Source: Marinobacter sp. es.048
GTDB taxonomy: Bacteria; Pseudomonadota; Gammaproteobacteria; Pseudomonadales; Oleiphilaceae
DNA length: 64,000 nt
NCBI RefSeq assembly: GCF_900188435.1
Contig: NZ_FYFA01000001.1
Location: 2,108,001 to 2,172,000 of the forward strand
Direction of reading: 5' to 3'
In this document: positions 55,509 to 64,000 of the stretch, piece after piece
Position numbering within the stretch: position 1 is the first letter of the stretch
Layout: the number at the start of each line of letters is the position of its first letter
Notes under the pieces: model-generated
What the model was told of the DNA's origin: nothing
The model's database searches: none
Seen by the model: only the letters and a program-made list of their open reading frames with translations
Translations under genes and position numbers: made by a program

Positions 55509-56513
55509 CTATTGGCTAGCCTTGATCAGGGCGAGGGTATTATCCAGCATGCGGTTCGAGAAACCCCATTCATTGTCGTACCAGGCCATGACTTTTACGT
55601 GACGACCCAGAACCCGTGTGTGGTTGGCGTCATAGATGCTGGAAAGCGCATTGTGATTGAAGTCGACGCTGACCAGTTTCTCGACATTATAGCCAAGAAC
55701 CGGGCTTTTCTCGGCGGCTGTCTTTACTGCCTTGTTTACTTCGTCAACGGTCGTCTCCCGACTGGCGATAAAGCCGAAATCCACCAGTGATACATTGATG
55801 GTGGGTACCCGAACCGCCAGGCCATTGAGTTTGCCTTCAAGTTCCGGAATAACCTTGCCAATGGCGGCAGCGGCGCCGGTCCTGGTTGGAATCATTGACT
55901 GGGTAGCAGAACGTGCCCGGTAGAGATCGGAATGGTACACATCGCTCAGCTTCTGATCGTTGGTGTAGGAGTGGATGGTGGTCATCAGGCCACTCTCTAT
56001 GCCGATGGTCTTGTGAAGTGCTTCAACAACCGGCGCGAGGCAGTTCGTGGTGCAGGATGCGTTGGAGATGATGTCATGGTCGGCTCTGAGCGTCTCGTGA
56101 TTTACGCCGTAGACAATCATGGCATCCGCATCGGGGCTGGGTGCAGAGATGATGACCTTGCGGGCGCCGGCTTGCAGGTGTGCTGCCGCCTTGTCCCGTT
56201 TGGTAAAAAGGCCTGTACACTCAAGAACAACATCAACCCGGTGATCTTTCCAGGGCAGTTTTTCGGGGTTGCGCAGTGCTGTGATGGCAATGCGGTCGCC
56301 GTTCACCGTCAGTGATTTTGTGTCGTGGCTGACATCGGCATCAAAGCGACCATGAACGCTGTCATACTTGAGCAAATGGGCGTTGGTTTCGGCATCGCCA
56401 AGATCGTTTATGGCAACAACCTGAATCTGGCTCCGGTAGTTATTTTCATACAATGCTCTGAGAACATTGCGACCGATGCGGCCAAAACCGTTGATTGCGA
56501 TACCGACTGTCAT
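55509..56513 (-). CDS. gap: glyceraldehyde-3-phosphate dehydrogenase, type I
   Basis: This 334-residue enzyme oxidises glyceraldehyde 3-phosphate. Catalytic Cys is in [12 protein letters not shown], the Rossmann start is [15 protein letters not shown] and [12 protein letters not shown] is near the C-terminus. [14 protein letters not shown] at the cofactor site keeps the Asp that favours NAD. It diverges from edd, as the HexR-controlled gap does in Pseudomonas, and is followed by pyk. Confidence 0.96.
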   Translation of the reverse strand: MTVGIAINGFGRIGRNVLRALYENNYRSQIQVVAINDLGDAETNAHLLKYDSVHGRFDADVSHDTKSLTVNGDRIAITALRNPEKLPWKDHRVDVVLECTGLFTKRDKAAAHLQAGARKVIISAPSPDADAMIVYGVNHETLRADHDIISNASCTTNCLAPVVEALHKTIGIESGLMTTIHSYTNDQKLSDVYHSDLYRARSATQSMIPTRTGAAAAIGKVIPELEGKLNGLAVRVPTINVSLVDFGFIASRETTVDEVNKAVKTAAEKSPVLGYNVEKLVSVDFNHNALSSIYDANHTRVLGRHVKVMAWYDNEWGFSNRMLDNTLALIKASQ

Positions 56514-56683
56514 CGTCAGACTCCTTGGGTGGTCGTTTTCCGTTCGTTTGACCTTTGTAATGTAGTAAATATAACAATTAATGCAGAGCTAATGAACGAT
56601 TAAGCGGTGGATTTGCCAAAAAAAGAAAGTAAGATTACGTTTAAGCGCGATTACTCTCATAGATTTTTGCAATGGAGCCCACC
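56514..56683. promoter_or_regulatory. gap-edd divergent region with possible HexR half-site
   Basis: TGTAGTAAATATAAC (56561-56575) has the TGTAGT half-site also found twice upstream of zwf. TAAGATTAC (56630-56638) is a nine-base match to a stretch upstream of zwf (50785-50793). Both are tentative marks of shared control by HexR. Confidence 0.3.
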
Positions 56684-58504
56684 ATGCACCCGACCGTAGA
56701 CAAGGTTACCCAGAGAATCATCGAACGCAGTCGTTCAACGCGTCAGGACTATCTGAATCGCATGAATGCTCTCAAAGCCCAATCCCCGCACCGGAGTTCT
56801 CTCTCCTGTGGCAACCTGGCCCATGGTTTTGCGGCCTGTGATCAGGGCGATAAAGACACCCTGAAGTTCATGAACAAGGCCAACGTAGCCATGGTAACGG
56901 CCTACAACGATATGCTTTCGGCCCACCAACCCTACGAAAAGTTCCCGGATCTTATTCGGGAGGCGGCCCGTGGAATGGGGTCCGTGGCCCAGGTGGCCGG
57001 TGGTACGCCCGCCATGTGCGATGGCGTTACCCAGGGCCAGCCGGGGATGGAGCTGAGCCTGTTTTCCCGGGACACCATCGCCATGAGCACCGCCGTGGCC
57101 CTGAGTCACAACATGTTCGATGCCACGCTGCTACTGGGGATCTGCGACAAGATTGTGCCCGGCCTTCTGATTGGCTCGCTGAGCTTCGGCTATCTGCCCA
57201 CTATTCTGCTTCCGGCAGGCCCCATGCCATCAGGGCTGCCGAACAAGGAAAAACAGCGGATTCGCCAGCTTTACGCCGAGGGCAAGGTTGGTAAGCATGA
57301 ATTGCTGGAAGCCGAGAGCAAGTCCTATCACAGCCCTGGTACCTGTACGTTTTACGGCACTGCCAACAGCAACCAGCTGTTGGTGGAAGTGATGGGGCTG
57401 CACCTCCCAGGATCGGCGTTTGTGAACCCCAATACGCCGCTGCGCGATGAGCTCACCCGGGCGGCGACCGAGCAGGTGATCAGGCTGTCGAAGCCTCACG
57501 GTGGCGAGCTGGGTCTGGGCGACATGGTGGATGAAAAGAGCATCGTCAATGCCCTGGTGGCGCTGCTGGTTACCGGCGGTTCCACCAATCACACGATCCA
57601 CTGGATTGCCATAGCCCGGGCGGCCGGGATCATCATCGACTGGAACGACTATGCCGAGCTTTCCTCCGTGGTTCCGTCCATGACCCGGATCTACCCCAAC
57701 GGACAGGAAGACGTGAATGCCTTCCACGAGGCCGGCGGAACGCCGTTCCTGATCAGAGAGCTGCTGAGTGGCGGCTACTTGCATAATGACGTCAATACGG
57801 TGGTTGGCTACGGCCTTGAGCGCTACATCGAGATGCCGGCGCTGGAGGAAGAAAACCTGGTCTGGAAGCCGGCGCCGGAAACAAGCCTCCGCCCGGATGT
57901 GCTCAGCCCGGTAGCGGAACCGTTTGCGCCGGATGGTGGGCTGAGGGTGCTTGATGGCAACCTCGGTCGAGGCGTCATCAAGGTATCTGCCGTTGTCCCG
58001 GAACACCGTAAAGTTGAAGCGCCGGCCGTGGTGTTTAACGACCAGAACGAACTCAAGGCAGCCTTTGAGGCTGGCGACCTGGACAGGGATTGTATTGTGA
58101 TCGTGCGCTTCCAGGGCCCCAAGAGTAATGGTATGCCAGAGCTGCATAAGCTCACCCCCTACCTTGGCGTGTTGCAGGATCGCGGGTTCAAGGTGGGCCT
58201 GGTGACCGACGGACGAATGTCCGGTGCGTCGGGCAAGGTGCCCGCAGCGATCCACGTGTACCCGGAGGCACTGGATGGCGGGCCCCTGGCCAAGGTCAAA
58301 AATGGTGATTGGGTCTGTCTGGATGCCGAAAACGGTGTTCTTGCAGTCCGGGTGGATGAGCAGGAGTTCGCCGACCGGGAATCTGAAAAAGCGGACTTGA
58401 CCGGGTATCATCACGGCTATGGTCGGGAGTTGTTCGGCTGGATGCGACGCGCTGCCAGCAATCCCGAGGAAGGGGCCAGCTTTTTCTGGAATCATGAGGC
58501 ATGA
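56684..58504 (+). CDS. edd: phosphogluconate dehydratase
   Basis: Edd dehydrates 6-phosphogluconate to 2-keto-3-deoxy-6-phosphogluconate, the key Entner-Doudoroff step. The 606-residue IlvD/Edd-family protein contains [20 protein letters not shown], the iron-sulfur cluster stretch [15 protein letters not shown] and [19 protein letters not shown] near the end. I chose the ATG at 56684, with GGAG six bases upstream, beginning MHP as in Pseudomonas. glk overlaps by four bases. Confidence 0.97.
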   Translation: MHPTVDKVTQRIIERSRSTRQDYLNRMNALKAQSPHRSSLSCGNLAHGFAACDQGDKDTLKFMNKANVAMVTAYNDMLSAHQPYEKFPDLIREAARGMGSVAQVAGGTPAMCDGVTQGQPGMELSLFSRDTIAMSTAVALSHNMFDATLLLGICDKIVPGLLIGSLSFGYLPTILLPAGPMPSGLPNKEKQRIRQLYAEGKVGKHELLEAESKSYHSPGTCTFYGTANSNQLLVEVMGLHLPGSAFVNPNTPLRDELTRAATEQVIRLSKPHGGELGLGDMVDEKSIVNALVALLVTGGSTNHTIHWIAIARAAGIIIDWNDYAELSSVVPSMTRIYPNGQEDVNAFHEAGGTPFLIRELLSGGYLHNDVNTVVGYGLERYIEMPALEEENLVWKPAPETSLRPDVLSPVAEPFAPDGGLRVLDGNLGRGVIKVSAVVPEHRKVEAPAVVFNDQNELKAAFEAGDLDRDCIVIVRFQGPKSNGMPELHKLTPYLGVLQDRGFKVGLVTDGRMSGASGKVPAAIHVYPEALDGGPLAKVKNGDWVCLDAENGVLAVRVDEQEFADRESEKADLTGYHHGYGRELFGWMRRAASNPEEGASFFWNHEA

Positions 58505-59466
58505 CAGCAACACACTATTCACTGGTCGGTGATATTGGCGGCACCAATGCGCGTTTTGCCCTGATAGAGCAGGGTAGCGTGCAGCCCCGAGCCATCGAGA
58601 TTCTGCCCTGCGGGGAATTCACGAATCTCGATGACGCGGTGCGGGATTACCTTGCCCGGGTCGGGGTTTCAGAGTTGGATGGGGCCTGTCTTGCCGTTGC
58701 CTCACCGGTTCGCGGTACCCAGGTTCGGATGACCAACAACCACTGGCGTTTTGATACCGAAGAAGTCCGGGCGCAGTTTGGCTGGTCCAGGTTCAAGGTG
58801 ATCAATGATTTTACCGCCATGGCCCTCGGCGTTCCCCACGTTGCGGACGACCATCTGGTGCATGTTTGCGGCGGCCCGGGTGACAGCCGTCGCCCCAGGC
58901 TCGTTATGGGTCCTGGAACCGGGCTCGGGGTTTCAGGTCTGGTGCCGATTGCGCATGGCTGGGTGCCGTTGATGACCGAGGGTGGCCACGTGGATTTCGC
59001 TCCCACGGACGATACCGAAATGGCTGTGCTGCGGATTCTCAAGGCCCGGTTTGGCCGGGTTTCCGTAGAACGGATTCTGTGCGGTCAGGGCCTTCTGAAC
59101 CTGTATCAGGCCCACGCAGAAATTCAGGGTGTAGCCGCTCCACTGGATGCGCCGGAGAAAATCACCGCGGCTGCGGTAGAAAACTCCGATAGCGTGGCTC
59201 GGCACACGCTTCGTAACTTCTGTGAAATCCTCGGTCGGGTAGCCGGCAACGGAGTTCTCACTCTCGGGAGTACCGGCGGTGTCTACCTGTGTGGCGGAAT
59301 CCTGCCACGCTTTCTTCAGTTCTTCCTCGAAAGTCCTTTCCGTAATGGCTTTGAGGACAAGGGCAGAATGCGGCCGTTGCTGGAGTTTACACCGGTCTAC
59401 GTGGTCACCGAGCCCTACACCGGTTTGCTGGGAGCCGCCGAGGCACTGGGCAATCCGGAGGTATGA
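58501..59466 (+). CDS. glk: glucokinase
   Basis: This 321-residue proteobacterial-type glucokinase phosphorylates glucose with [17 protein letters not shown] is the phosphate-binding motif, [13 protein letters not shown] has the catalytic Asp, and [13 protein letters not shown] and [11 protein letters not shown] complete the glucose site. ATGA overlap with edd implies coupled translation. Confidence 0.96.
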   Translation: MTATHYSLVGDIGGTNARFALIEQGSVQPRAIEILPCGEFTNLDDAVRDYLARVGVSELDGACLAVASPVRGTQVRMTNNHWRFDTEEVRAQFGWSRFKVINDFTAMALGVPHVADDHLVHVCGGPGDSRRPRLVMGPGTGLGVSGLVPIAHGWVPLMTEGGHVDFAPTDDTEMAVLRILKARFGRVSVERILCGQGLLNLYQAHAEIQGVAAPLDAPEKITAAAVENSDSVARHTLRNFCEILGRVAGNGVLTLGSTGGVYLCGGILPRFLQFFLESPFRNGFEDKGRMRPLLEFTPVYVVTEPYTGLLGAAEALGNPEV

Positions 59467-59487
59467 CGCCGGGTTGCCGTTGCTGGA

Positions 59488-60228
59488 TCAGAGGTAATGT
59501 ACCAGTTGGCTCTGGTCAAAACGGTACTGGCGGTTGTAAACACCGTTTTCAGCTCGTCGGCCTGCGGCCATTACCATGGTCACCAGTCCTTTCCCGGGCA
59601 GGTTGAGCAGCTTTTTCACCCGATGCTCGTCAAAACCCTCCATTGGGCAGGAATCATAGCCGTGGGCCCGGAGCGCGAGCATCAGGTTCTGGGCTGCCAG
59701 GGCTGTGGATTTGGTAGCCCAGATTTTCATCTCGCAGATCGAGTAGGGCCCCCGGGGCACCGGGCGGGTGATTCCCACCGCAAGGCCTGCGGCTTTTTTC
59801 GCTAACCCCAGAATACCAAAGGGTCCCTGGTTGTAATGAATGGGGGCGACTTTACGGTAGTACTTCTCAACGATCGGCGGCAGTTTTTCTTCCGGCCAGT
59901 CCTCCAGGGCCTGCCGCGCATGAGCGCGCCAGGTATCCGGGCGGGCAACGACCACGATCAGCGCGGCAGCGGTTTTCGCCGCATTCTGGCCAAGGCAGGC
60001 ATGGGCAAGCTTTGCCTTGAGTTCCGGAGTCCTGACGACGAAGAATTCCCACGGCTGAAGGTTGCTGGAATTGGGCGCCAGGGTCGCCAGTTCAAGGCAA
60101 TCCTCCAGCACTGTCTCGGGAATTGGCTCATCAGTAAAACGCCTGATGGAACGGCGCGAGCGAACGACTTTCCGGAACTCTTCGACATCAATTTCCGGCA
60201 GCGGGAGAGAGCCTGCTTTGGCATTCAT
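59488..60228 (-). CDS. nitroreductase-family FMN oxidoreductase
   Basis: This is a 246-residue nitroreductase-fold protein. RSRRSIRRFTDEPIP (28-42) is the FMN-phosphate loop, and LAPNSSNLQPWEFFVV the family motif following it. ALAAQNLMLALRAHGYDSCP is the dimer-interface helix. Such enzymes reduce quinones, nitro compounds or enones with NAD(P)H; the natural substrate is unknown. It is convergent with glk and divergent from the uracil-glycosylase-like gene. Confidence 0.88.
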   Translation of the reverse strand: MNAKAGSLPLPEIDVEEFRKVVRSRRSIRRFTDEPIPETVLEDCLELATLAPNSSNLQPWEFFVVRTPELKAKLAHACLGQNAAKTAAALIVVVARPDTWRAHARQALEDWPEEKLPPIVEKYYRKVAPIHYNQGPFGILGLAKKAAGLAVGITRPVPRGPYSICEMKIWATKSTALAAQNLMLALRAHGYDSCPMEGFDEHRVKKLLNLPGKGLVTMVMAAGRRAENGVYNRQYRFDQSQLVHYL

Positions 60229-60320
60229 GGTGTGTCCTTCGAGACTTGTTGTGCAGTAATTGTGCCTCTATCGTTACGGTAAATGTCGGTTTATGCAATC
60301 ACCTTGATGACGGAGCGCCC

Positions 60321-60941
60321 ATGACTGAGGATCCCTCCCAGCTTCCCTTCGACGACCTGGTTCGACGAGTACGGGCGTGTACGATTTGTGCAGACGTTCT
60401 TCCCTGCGGGCCGAGGCCGGTCATACAAATTTCGGAAAGCGCCAGCATTCTGGTGGTCGGGCAGGCTCCGGGCAGGCGCGTGCATGAAACCGGACTGCCC
60501 TTCAACGATCCCAGCGGCGATCGGCTTCGACAATGGATGGGGATTACCCGGGATACCTTTTATGACGAGCAGAAGCTCGCGATCCTGCCGATGGGGTTTT
60601 GCTATCCGGGCACAGGCAAGTCCGGGGACCTGCCGCCGCGGCCGGAGTGCGCGCCAGCCTGGCGCAATTTACTGTTGGATCGTCTGCCGCACATAGGACT
60701 CACGCTGGTTATTGGCCAGTATGCCCATGCCTGGCATCTTCCGGGTACAGGCAAATCCGTTACGGAAAATGTCAGGCGGTGGCGGGATTATTGGCCGTAT
60801 CTGGTGCCCTTGCCGCATCCCAGCCCCAGGAATAATGGCTGGCTACGGAAGAACTCCTGGTTTGAGGCTGAGGTAGTCCCGGAGTTGCAATCACTGGTCA
60901 TTACGGCTCTGAATGCAGATGGTCGTTCTGGAATCGAATGA
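60321..60941 (+). CDS. uracil-DNA glycosylase superfamily protein
   Basis: This is a 206-residue protein with the uracil-DNA glycosylase fold. Motif 1 is VVGQAPGRRVHETGLPFND (about 51-69) and motif 2 is LPHPSPRNNGW near residue 175. It has a CTIC pair and a further Cys near the start, but not the clear four-cysteine iron-sulfur pattern of family 4 enzymes. GQAPG without an obvious catalytic Asp places it in a divergent branch; glycosylase activity is unproven. GGAG lies before the ATG at 60321. Confidence 0.8.
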   Translation: MTEDPSQLPFDDLVRRVRACTICADVLPCGPRPVIQISESASILVVGQAPGRRVHETGLPFNDPSGDRLRQWMGITRDTFYDEQKLAILPMGFCYPGTGKSGDLPPRPECAPAWRNLLLDRLPHIGLTLVIGQYAHAWHLPGTGKSVTENVRRWRDYWPYLVPLPHPSPRNNGWLRKNSWFEAEVVPELQSLVITALNADGRSGIE

Positions 60942-60945
60942 GTGG

Positions 60946-62448
60946 TCAGTGCCGGGCTATCACTGTTTCATTAAGATAGTCTCGCAATAATTCCTTCTTC
61001 GCCTCAGAAATGTAGAGACCTTGCTTGGTTCGTCTCCAAAGCACATCGTCGGTGGTAATAGCCCATTCATTGGCAACCAGATAATCCACCTCGCTCTGGA
61101 AGAGGGTCGGTGTGAAAGCAGTTCCAAGGTCTTCCATAGAATTGCCCCCTTCAAGAAAATCGAAGGCGCTGGTGCCATAGGTTCGCACATAACGCGAAGT
61201 CGCTGCTTCGGGTAGCCATGGGAATCGTGTTTGCATCCGCGTTGCCAGCTCGTCCTGATTCGCGAAGTCGCCGCCAGGCAAAACTGCGCTGCGGGTCCAA
61301 TGTTGACCGGCGTCAGGAAAATAATCGCAGAGCCGGTTTGTAACGGCTTCGGCAAGCTTGCGGAAGGTGGTGATTTTGCCTCCGAAAACTGAAATCAGGG
61401 GGGCACGGTCAGTGCCCTCGCTGACCTCGAAAGAATAGTCCCGTGAAGCTTTCTGGGCCGGCTCCTCTTCATCGTCCATGAGTGGTCGCACGCCAGAATA
61501 GGACCAGATGACATCCGACGTGTCCAGCTGCCGCCTGAAGTAGGCGTTCACAATATTCAGAAGATAGCGGGTTTCCTCGGAGGATATGCTGGCGGCTTTT
61601 GGGTCGCCCTCGTATTCAACATCAGTGGTGCCGATGAGCGAGAAGTTGTCTTCGTAAGGGATCACAAAGACAATCCTGTCGTCCTCATTTTGCAGGATAT
61701 AGGCTTCCGTGCCCTGATTCAGGCGGGGGACAACAATGTGACTGCCTTTAACCATCCGGATCTGCTTTGGCGCCTTCATGCTGAGACTTTCGCCGAACAG
61801 GCGGCTCACCCATGGACCAGTGGCGTTGATAATGACTTTTGCCGCTACAGTTGTTTCGGATCCGGAGCGCATGTCTTTCAGAGTGGCGATCCATCGGTCC
61901 CGACCCCGCTCTGCGTTGACGCATTTTGTCCGCGTCAGAATTTGTGCACCTTTCTGTTCTGCTTTTTTCGCAGTCAGTACGACCAGTCTGGCGTCGTCTA
62001 CCCAGCCGTCGGAGTATTCAAAGCCCTTGGTTATTTCGGGTTTGAGAGGAGAGTCCTCTTCAAAGGAAATTGATCGGGAGCCAGGCAGGATTTCCCGTTT
62101 GGCAAGATGATCGTACAAAAACAAGCCGGTACGAATCATCCAGGCTGGTCTTAGATGTGAGCGGTGCGGAAGCCTGAACCGCATAGGCCACATGATGTGA
62201 GGGGCGTTTCGCAACAACGCTTCGCGCTCGGCAAGGGCCTCCCGGACAAGGCGGAACTCATAATGTTCGAGATAGCGAAGGCCGCCGTGAATCAGTTTGC
62301 TGCTGCTGGAAGAAGTTGCAGATGCGAGATCATCCATTTCACAAAGCAGAACTTTCAGGCCTCGCCCAGCAGCATCCAGGGCAATTCCAGAACCATTCAC
62401 TCCGCCTCCAACCACAAGTACATCGAAGACATCCTGATCGTTTGCCAC
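60946..62448 (-). CDS. glpD: aerobic glycerol-3-phosphate dehydrogenase
   Basis: GlpD is a membrane-associated flavoenzyme that oxidises glycerol 3-phosphate to dihydroxyacetone phosphate and feeds electrons to the quinone pool. The 500-residue protein starts FDVLVVGGGVNGSGIALDAA, the FAD fold. SSSKLIHGGLRYLEHYEFRL and FGGKITTFRKLAE are typical. The start codon is GTG with a weak ribosome-binding site. It follows glpR by 92 bases on the same strand. Confidence 0.96.
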   Translation of the reverse strand: MANDQDVFDVLVVGGGVNGSGIALDAAGRGLKVLLCEMDDLASATSSSSSKLIHGGLRYLEHYEFRLVREALAEREALLRNAPHIMWPMRFRLPHRSHLRPAWMIRTGLFLYDHLAKREILPGSRSISFEEDSPLKPEITKGFEYSDGWVDDARLVVLTAKKAEQKGAQILTRTKCVNAERGRDRWIATLKDMRSGSETTVAAKVIINATGPWVSRLFGESLSMKAPKQIRMVKGSHIVVPRLNQGTEAYILQNEDDRIVFVIPYEDNFSLIGTTDVEYEGDPKAASISSEETRYLLNIVNAYFRRQLDTSDVIWSYSGVRPLMDDEEEPAQKASRDYSFEVSEGTDRAPLISVFGGKITTFRKLAEAVTNRLCDYFPDAGQHWTRSAVLPGGDFANQDELATRMQTRFPWLPEAATSRYVRTYGTSAFDFLEGGNSMEDLGTAFTPTLFQSEVDYLVANEWAITTDDVLWRRTKQGLYISEAKKELLRDYLNETVIARH

Positions 62449-62540
62449 TATTCACAGTCCCTGAACGGGTGTTGATTGATATATCGATTATGGGGAATGG
62501 TGGTCTGTTCGTAAAGGAAAAGTAGCGAAGAAAAACGAAT

Positions 62541-63305
62541 CTATTTGTCGGTAATGTGAAGTTCTACTCCATTCGTTTCAAGCAGCTTGCGGATCTTCTC
62601 TGGCGGTGGAGCATCGGTAAAAAGGTGGTGTGCCTGCCCAATACTTCCCAGTCGCACCATGGCATTGCGACCAAACTTGGAGTGGTCTGCGGCCAGCAGT
62701 ACTTCAGTAGAGTTGGCAATGATCGATTGGGAAACCCGAACTTCCCGGTAGTCGAAATCCAGCAGTGAACCGTCATGGTGAATGCCGCTGATGCCAATGA
62801 TTCCGTAATCCATCTTGAACTGGTTAATGAAGTCGACAGCGGCCTCACCGACGATGCCGCCATCGCGATTTCGAACCTCGCCGCCAGCAACGATGATATG
62901 GAAGTCCTCCTTTGCAGAGAGGATGGAAGCAACATGGAGGTTGTTGGTGACTATGCTCAGGCCGCGCTTTTGTAGCAGTTCTTTGGCAATGGTTTCAGTA
63001 GTGGTGCCAATATTGATGAACATGGAAGCATTGTCCGGTATGTGCCGCACAAGGGTGTTTGCAATCCGTTCCTTGGCTTCCAGATTCATGATTTTACGGT
63101 GGTGGTAAGCGGTATTGGCCGTGCTTGAGTCCACGCCCGCGCCGCCATGATGCCGACGAAGTCGATTTTGCCCCGCCAGCTCATTGAGGTCCCTTCTGAT
63201 CGTTTGTGGCGTTACGCCAAACTCGTCGACCAGCTGCTCTGTCGTAACGAATCCGGATTTTTGTATCAAGTCCATGATCTGTTCAAGACGGTGTTTCTGA
63301 GACAT
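62541..63305 (-). CDS. glpR: glycerol-3-phosphate regulon repressor GlpR (DeoR family)
   Basis: This is a 254-residue DeoR-type repressor. The N-terminal helix-turn-helix is VTTEQLVDEFGVTPQTIRRD, and the C-terminal sugar-phosphate domain has FINIGTTTETIA and AADHSKFGRNAMVRLG. GlpR releases DNA on binding glycerol 3-phosphate. It precedes glpD, and a dyad matching the GlpR operator pattern lies 20-35 bases upstream, so autoregulation is likely. Confidence 0.94.
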   Translation of the reverse strand: MSQKHRLEQIMDLIQKSGFVTTEQLVDEFGVTPQTIRRDLNELAGQNRLRRHHGGAGVDSSTANTAYHHRKIMNLEAKERIANTLVRHIPDNASMFINIGTTTETIAKELLQKRGLSIVTNNLHVASILSAKEDFHIIVAGGEVRNRDGGIVGEAAVDFINQFKMDYGIIGISGIHHDGSLLDFDYREVRVSQSIIANSTEVLLAADHSKFGRNAMVRLGSIGQAHHLFTDAPPPEKIRKLLETNGVELHITDK

Positions 63306-63322
63306 CCTGTGGCCTTGTTGTT

Positions 63323-63340
63323 ATGTTCGGAATCGAAAGT
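63323..63340 (-). promoter_or_regulatory. candidate GlpR operator upstream of glpR
   Basis: ATGTTCGGAATCGAAAGT contains the perfect dyad TTCG-N4-CGAA (63326-63337). The E. coli GlpR operator, as I recall it, has the same TTCG-N4-CGAA core flanked by ATG and CAT. The right flank here is AGT, so it matches only in part. Confidence 0.5.
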
Positions 63341-63370
63341 TTACGCAAGCCGCTGGAAAATTCAAAAAAA

Positions 63371-63393
63371 AGCCCCGCCAATTTGGGCGGGGC
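63371..63393 (-). terminator. terminator of the ABC-transporter binding-protein gene
   Basis: AGCCCCGCC and GGCGGGGCT pair around AATTTG. On the minus strand a run of eight T follows, just past the stop at 63414. Confidence 0.9.
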
Positions 63394-63413
63394 TGTTCTG
63401 GAAGGTGTTCGAG

Positions 63414-64000
63414 CTAGAGGCTCAAAGGCTTGCCAGCCTCCCGGCGCCTCTCTTCCCATTCTTCCCGGGTCTGGGCTGCCTGATCGCCGGGCATGGAATC
63501 GATAATGCTGAAATAGTCGGAGCTGTACTCGTCCGCCACGATGGTATTACGGGGTTTCACCTTGACCACATACACTGTTTGTATGTTCTGGTGGTCGAAT
63601 GCCCGCCAGTACTGTTCGTCCTTCAGGAAAGTGTATCTGTGGCCTTCCAATGCCCGGATAAGGCTGGCGGTGTTGGTGGTTCCTGCACGTTCGACGGCAT
63701 CTTTGTACTGGTAAACAATACTGTAGGCAGATGCCGCAGCAGTTGAAGGCCGCATTTCATACCGGTCTGAGAAAGCCTCTACAAATTCTTTTCCTCTGGC
63801 GTAGTTCAGCTCGTAGGGTACGTTCCAGACCCAGGGCGAGCCACCGATAATGCCTTCCATAATGGTCGGGCCCACTTGTCGCGCCATACCGAGGGTCAGA
63901 TTGGGCACAACGATCTGCATTTTTTTGGTGAGGCCCATTTCGTAGGCAACATTGAGGGCACGAACCATGTCGTCGCCGAACAGGACCATCATCAGAACCT
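63414..64000 (-). CDS. ABC-transporter substrate-binding protein (branched-chain amino acid type), N-terminus cut by window edge
   Basis: About 195 residues of the C-terminal part of a type I periplasmic binding protein (LivJ-like, Peripla_BP_6 family) are present; the frame is open to the right edge, so the two Met codons near 63990 are internal. Visible parts are GLTKKMQIVVPNLTLGMARQ, IIGGSPWVWNVPYELNYARG and SAYSIVYQYKDAVERAGTTN, all typical of this fold. The tail EEWEERRREAGKPLSL is charged. The ligand is unknown: branched-chain amino acids, amides, urea or aromatic acids are possible. Its position next to glpR need not mean a link. Confidence 0.82.
   Translation of the reverse strand, partial: VLMMVLFGDDMVRALNVAYEMGLTKKMQIVVPNLTLGMARQVGPTIMEGIIGGSPWVWNVPYELNYARGKEFVEAFSDRYEMRPSTAAASAYSIVYQYKDAVERAGTTNTASLIRALEGHRYTFLKDEQYWRAFDHQNIQTVYVVKVKPRNTIVADEYSSDYFSIIDSMPGDQAAQTREEWEERRREAGKPLSL

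Overview
The window is 64 kb of chromosome from a marine-type gammaproteobacterium. Gene order and protein character point to Marinobacter or a close relative near Pseudomonas and Alteromonas; this is inference from gene content, not a database match. Base composition and codon use look even throughout. I saw no prophage, integron, complete insertion sequence or CRISPR array.

Region 1 (1-15.4 kb) is a complete lower homoprotocatechuate (4-hydroxyphenylacetate) meta-cleavage pathway. The leftward genes are hpaH-hpaI-hpaG1-hpaG2-hpaE-hpaA, then hpaR, then an aldehyde dehydrogenase, two MFS transporters and hpaD (cut by the left edge). The rightward genes are hpaF, a TRAP transporter (dctPQM) and a universal stress protein. 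Four promoters carry the same inverted repeat (TTAA-N4-TTAA core) lodged between -35 and -10; these are probably operators of the MarR-type repressor HpaR and would make one regulon of the whole block. The first enzyme (HpaBC monooxygenase) is not in the window.

Region 2 (15.4-32.3 kb) is mixed. It holds acnB, miaE, a finR/fpr divergent pair, an aldose dehydrogenase fused to a membrane domain, a thioesterase and an OmpW-type porin. Two divergent lipoproteins of unknown role follow (a 992-residue beta-propeller protein and a protein with a lysozyme-like signature), then the aapJQMP amino-acid ABC transporter behind a likely sigma-54 promoter.

Region 3 (32.3-49.7 kb) is conserved housekeeping backbone: lpxH-ppiB, glnS-cysS, glcB, folD, a Pro-Arg-His-Leu tRNA operon, and tig-clpP-clpX-lon-hupB-ppiD. 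As I recall it, the order resembles that in Pseudomonas. REP-like palindromes sit between glcB and folD and again after eda.

Region 4 (49.7-59.5 kb) is an Entner-Doudoroff block: hexR diverging from zwf-pgl-eda, and gap-pyk diverging from edd-glk. An unusual 90-base element with nested hairpins follows pyk. Region 5 (59.5-64 kb) has a nitroreductase, a uracil-DNA-glycosylase-family protein, glpR-glpD with a GlpR-type operator, and the C-terminal part of an ABC-transporter binding protein cut by the right edge.

The most interesting points are the HpaR operator architecture, the TRAP plus stress-protein module in an aromatic-degradation regulon, the two unexplained divergent lipoproteins, the membrane-fused sugar dehydrogenase and the 90-base structured element.
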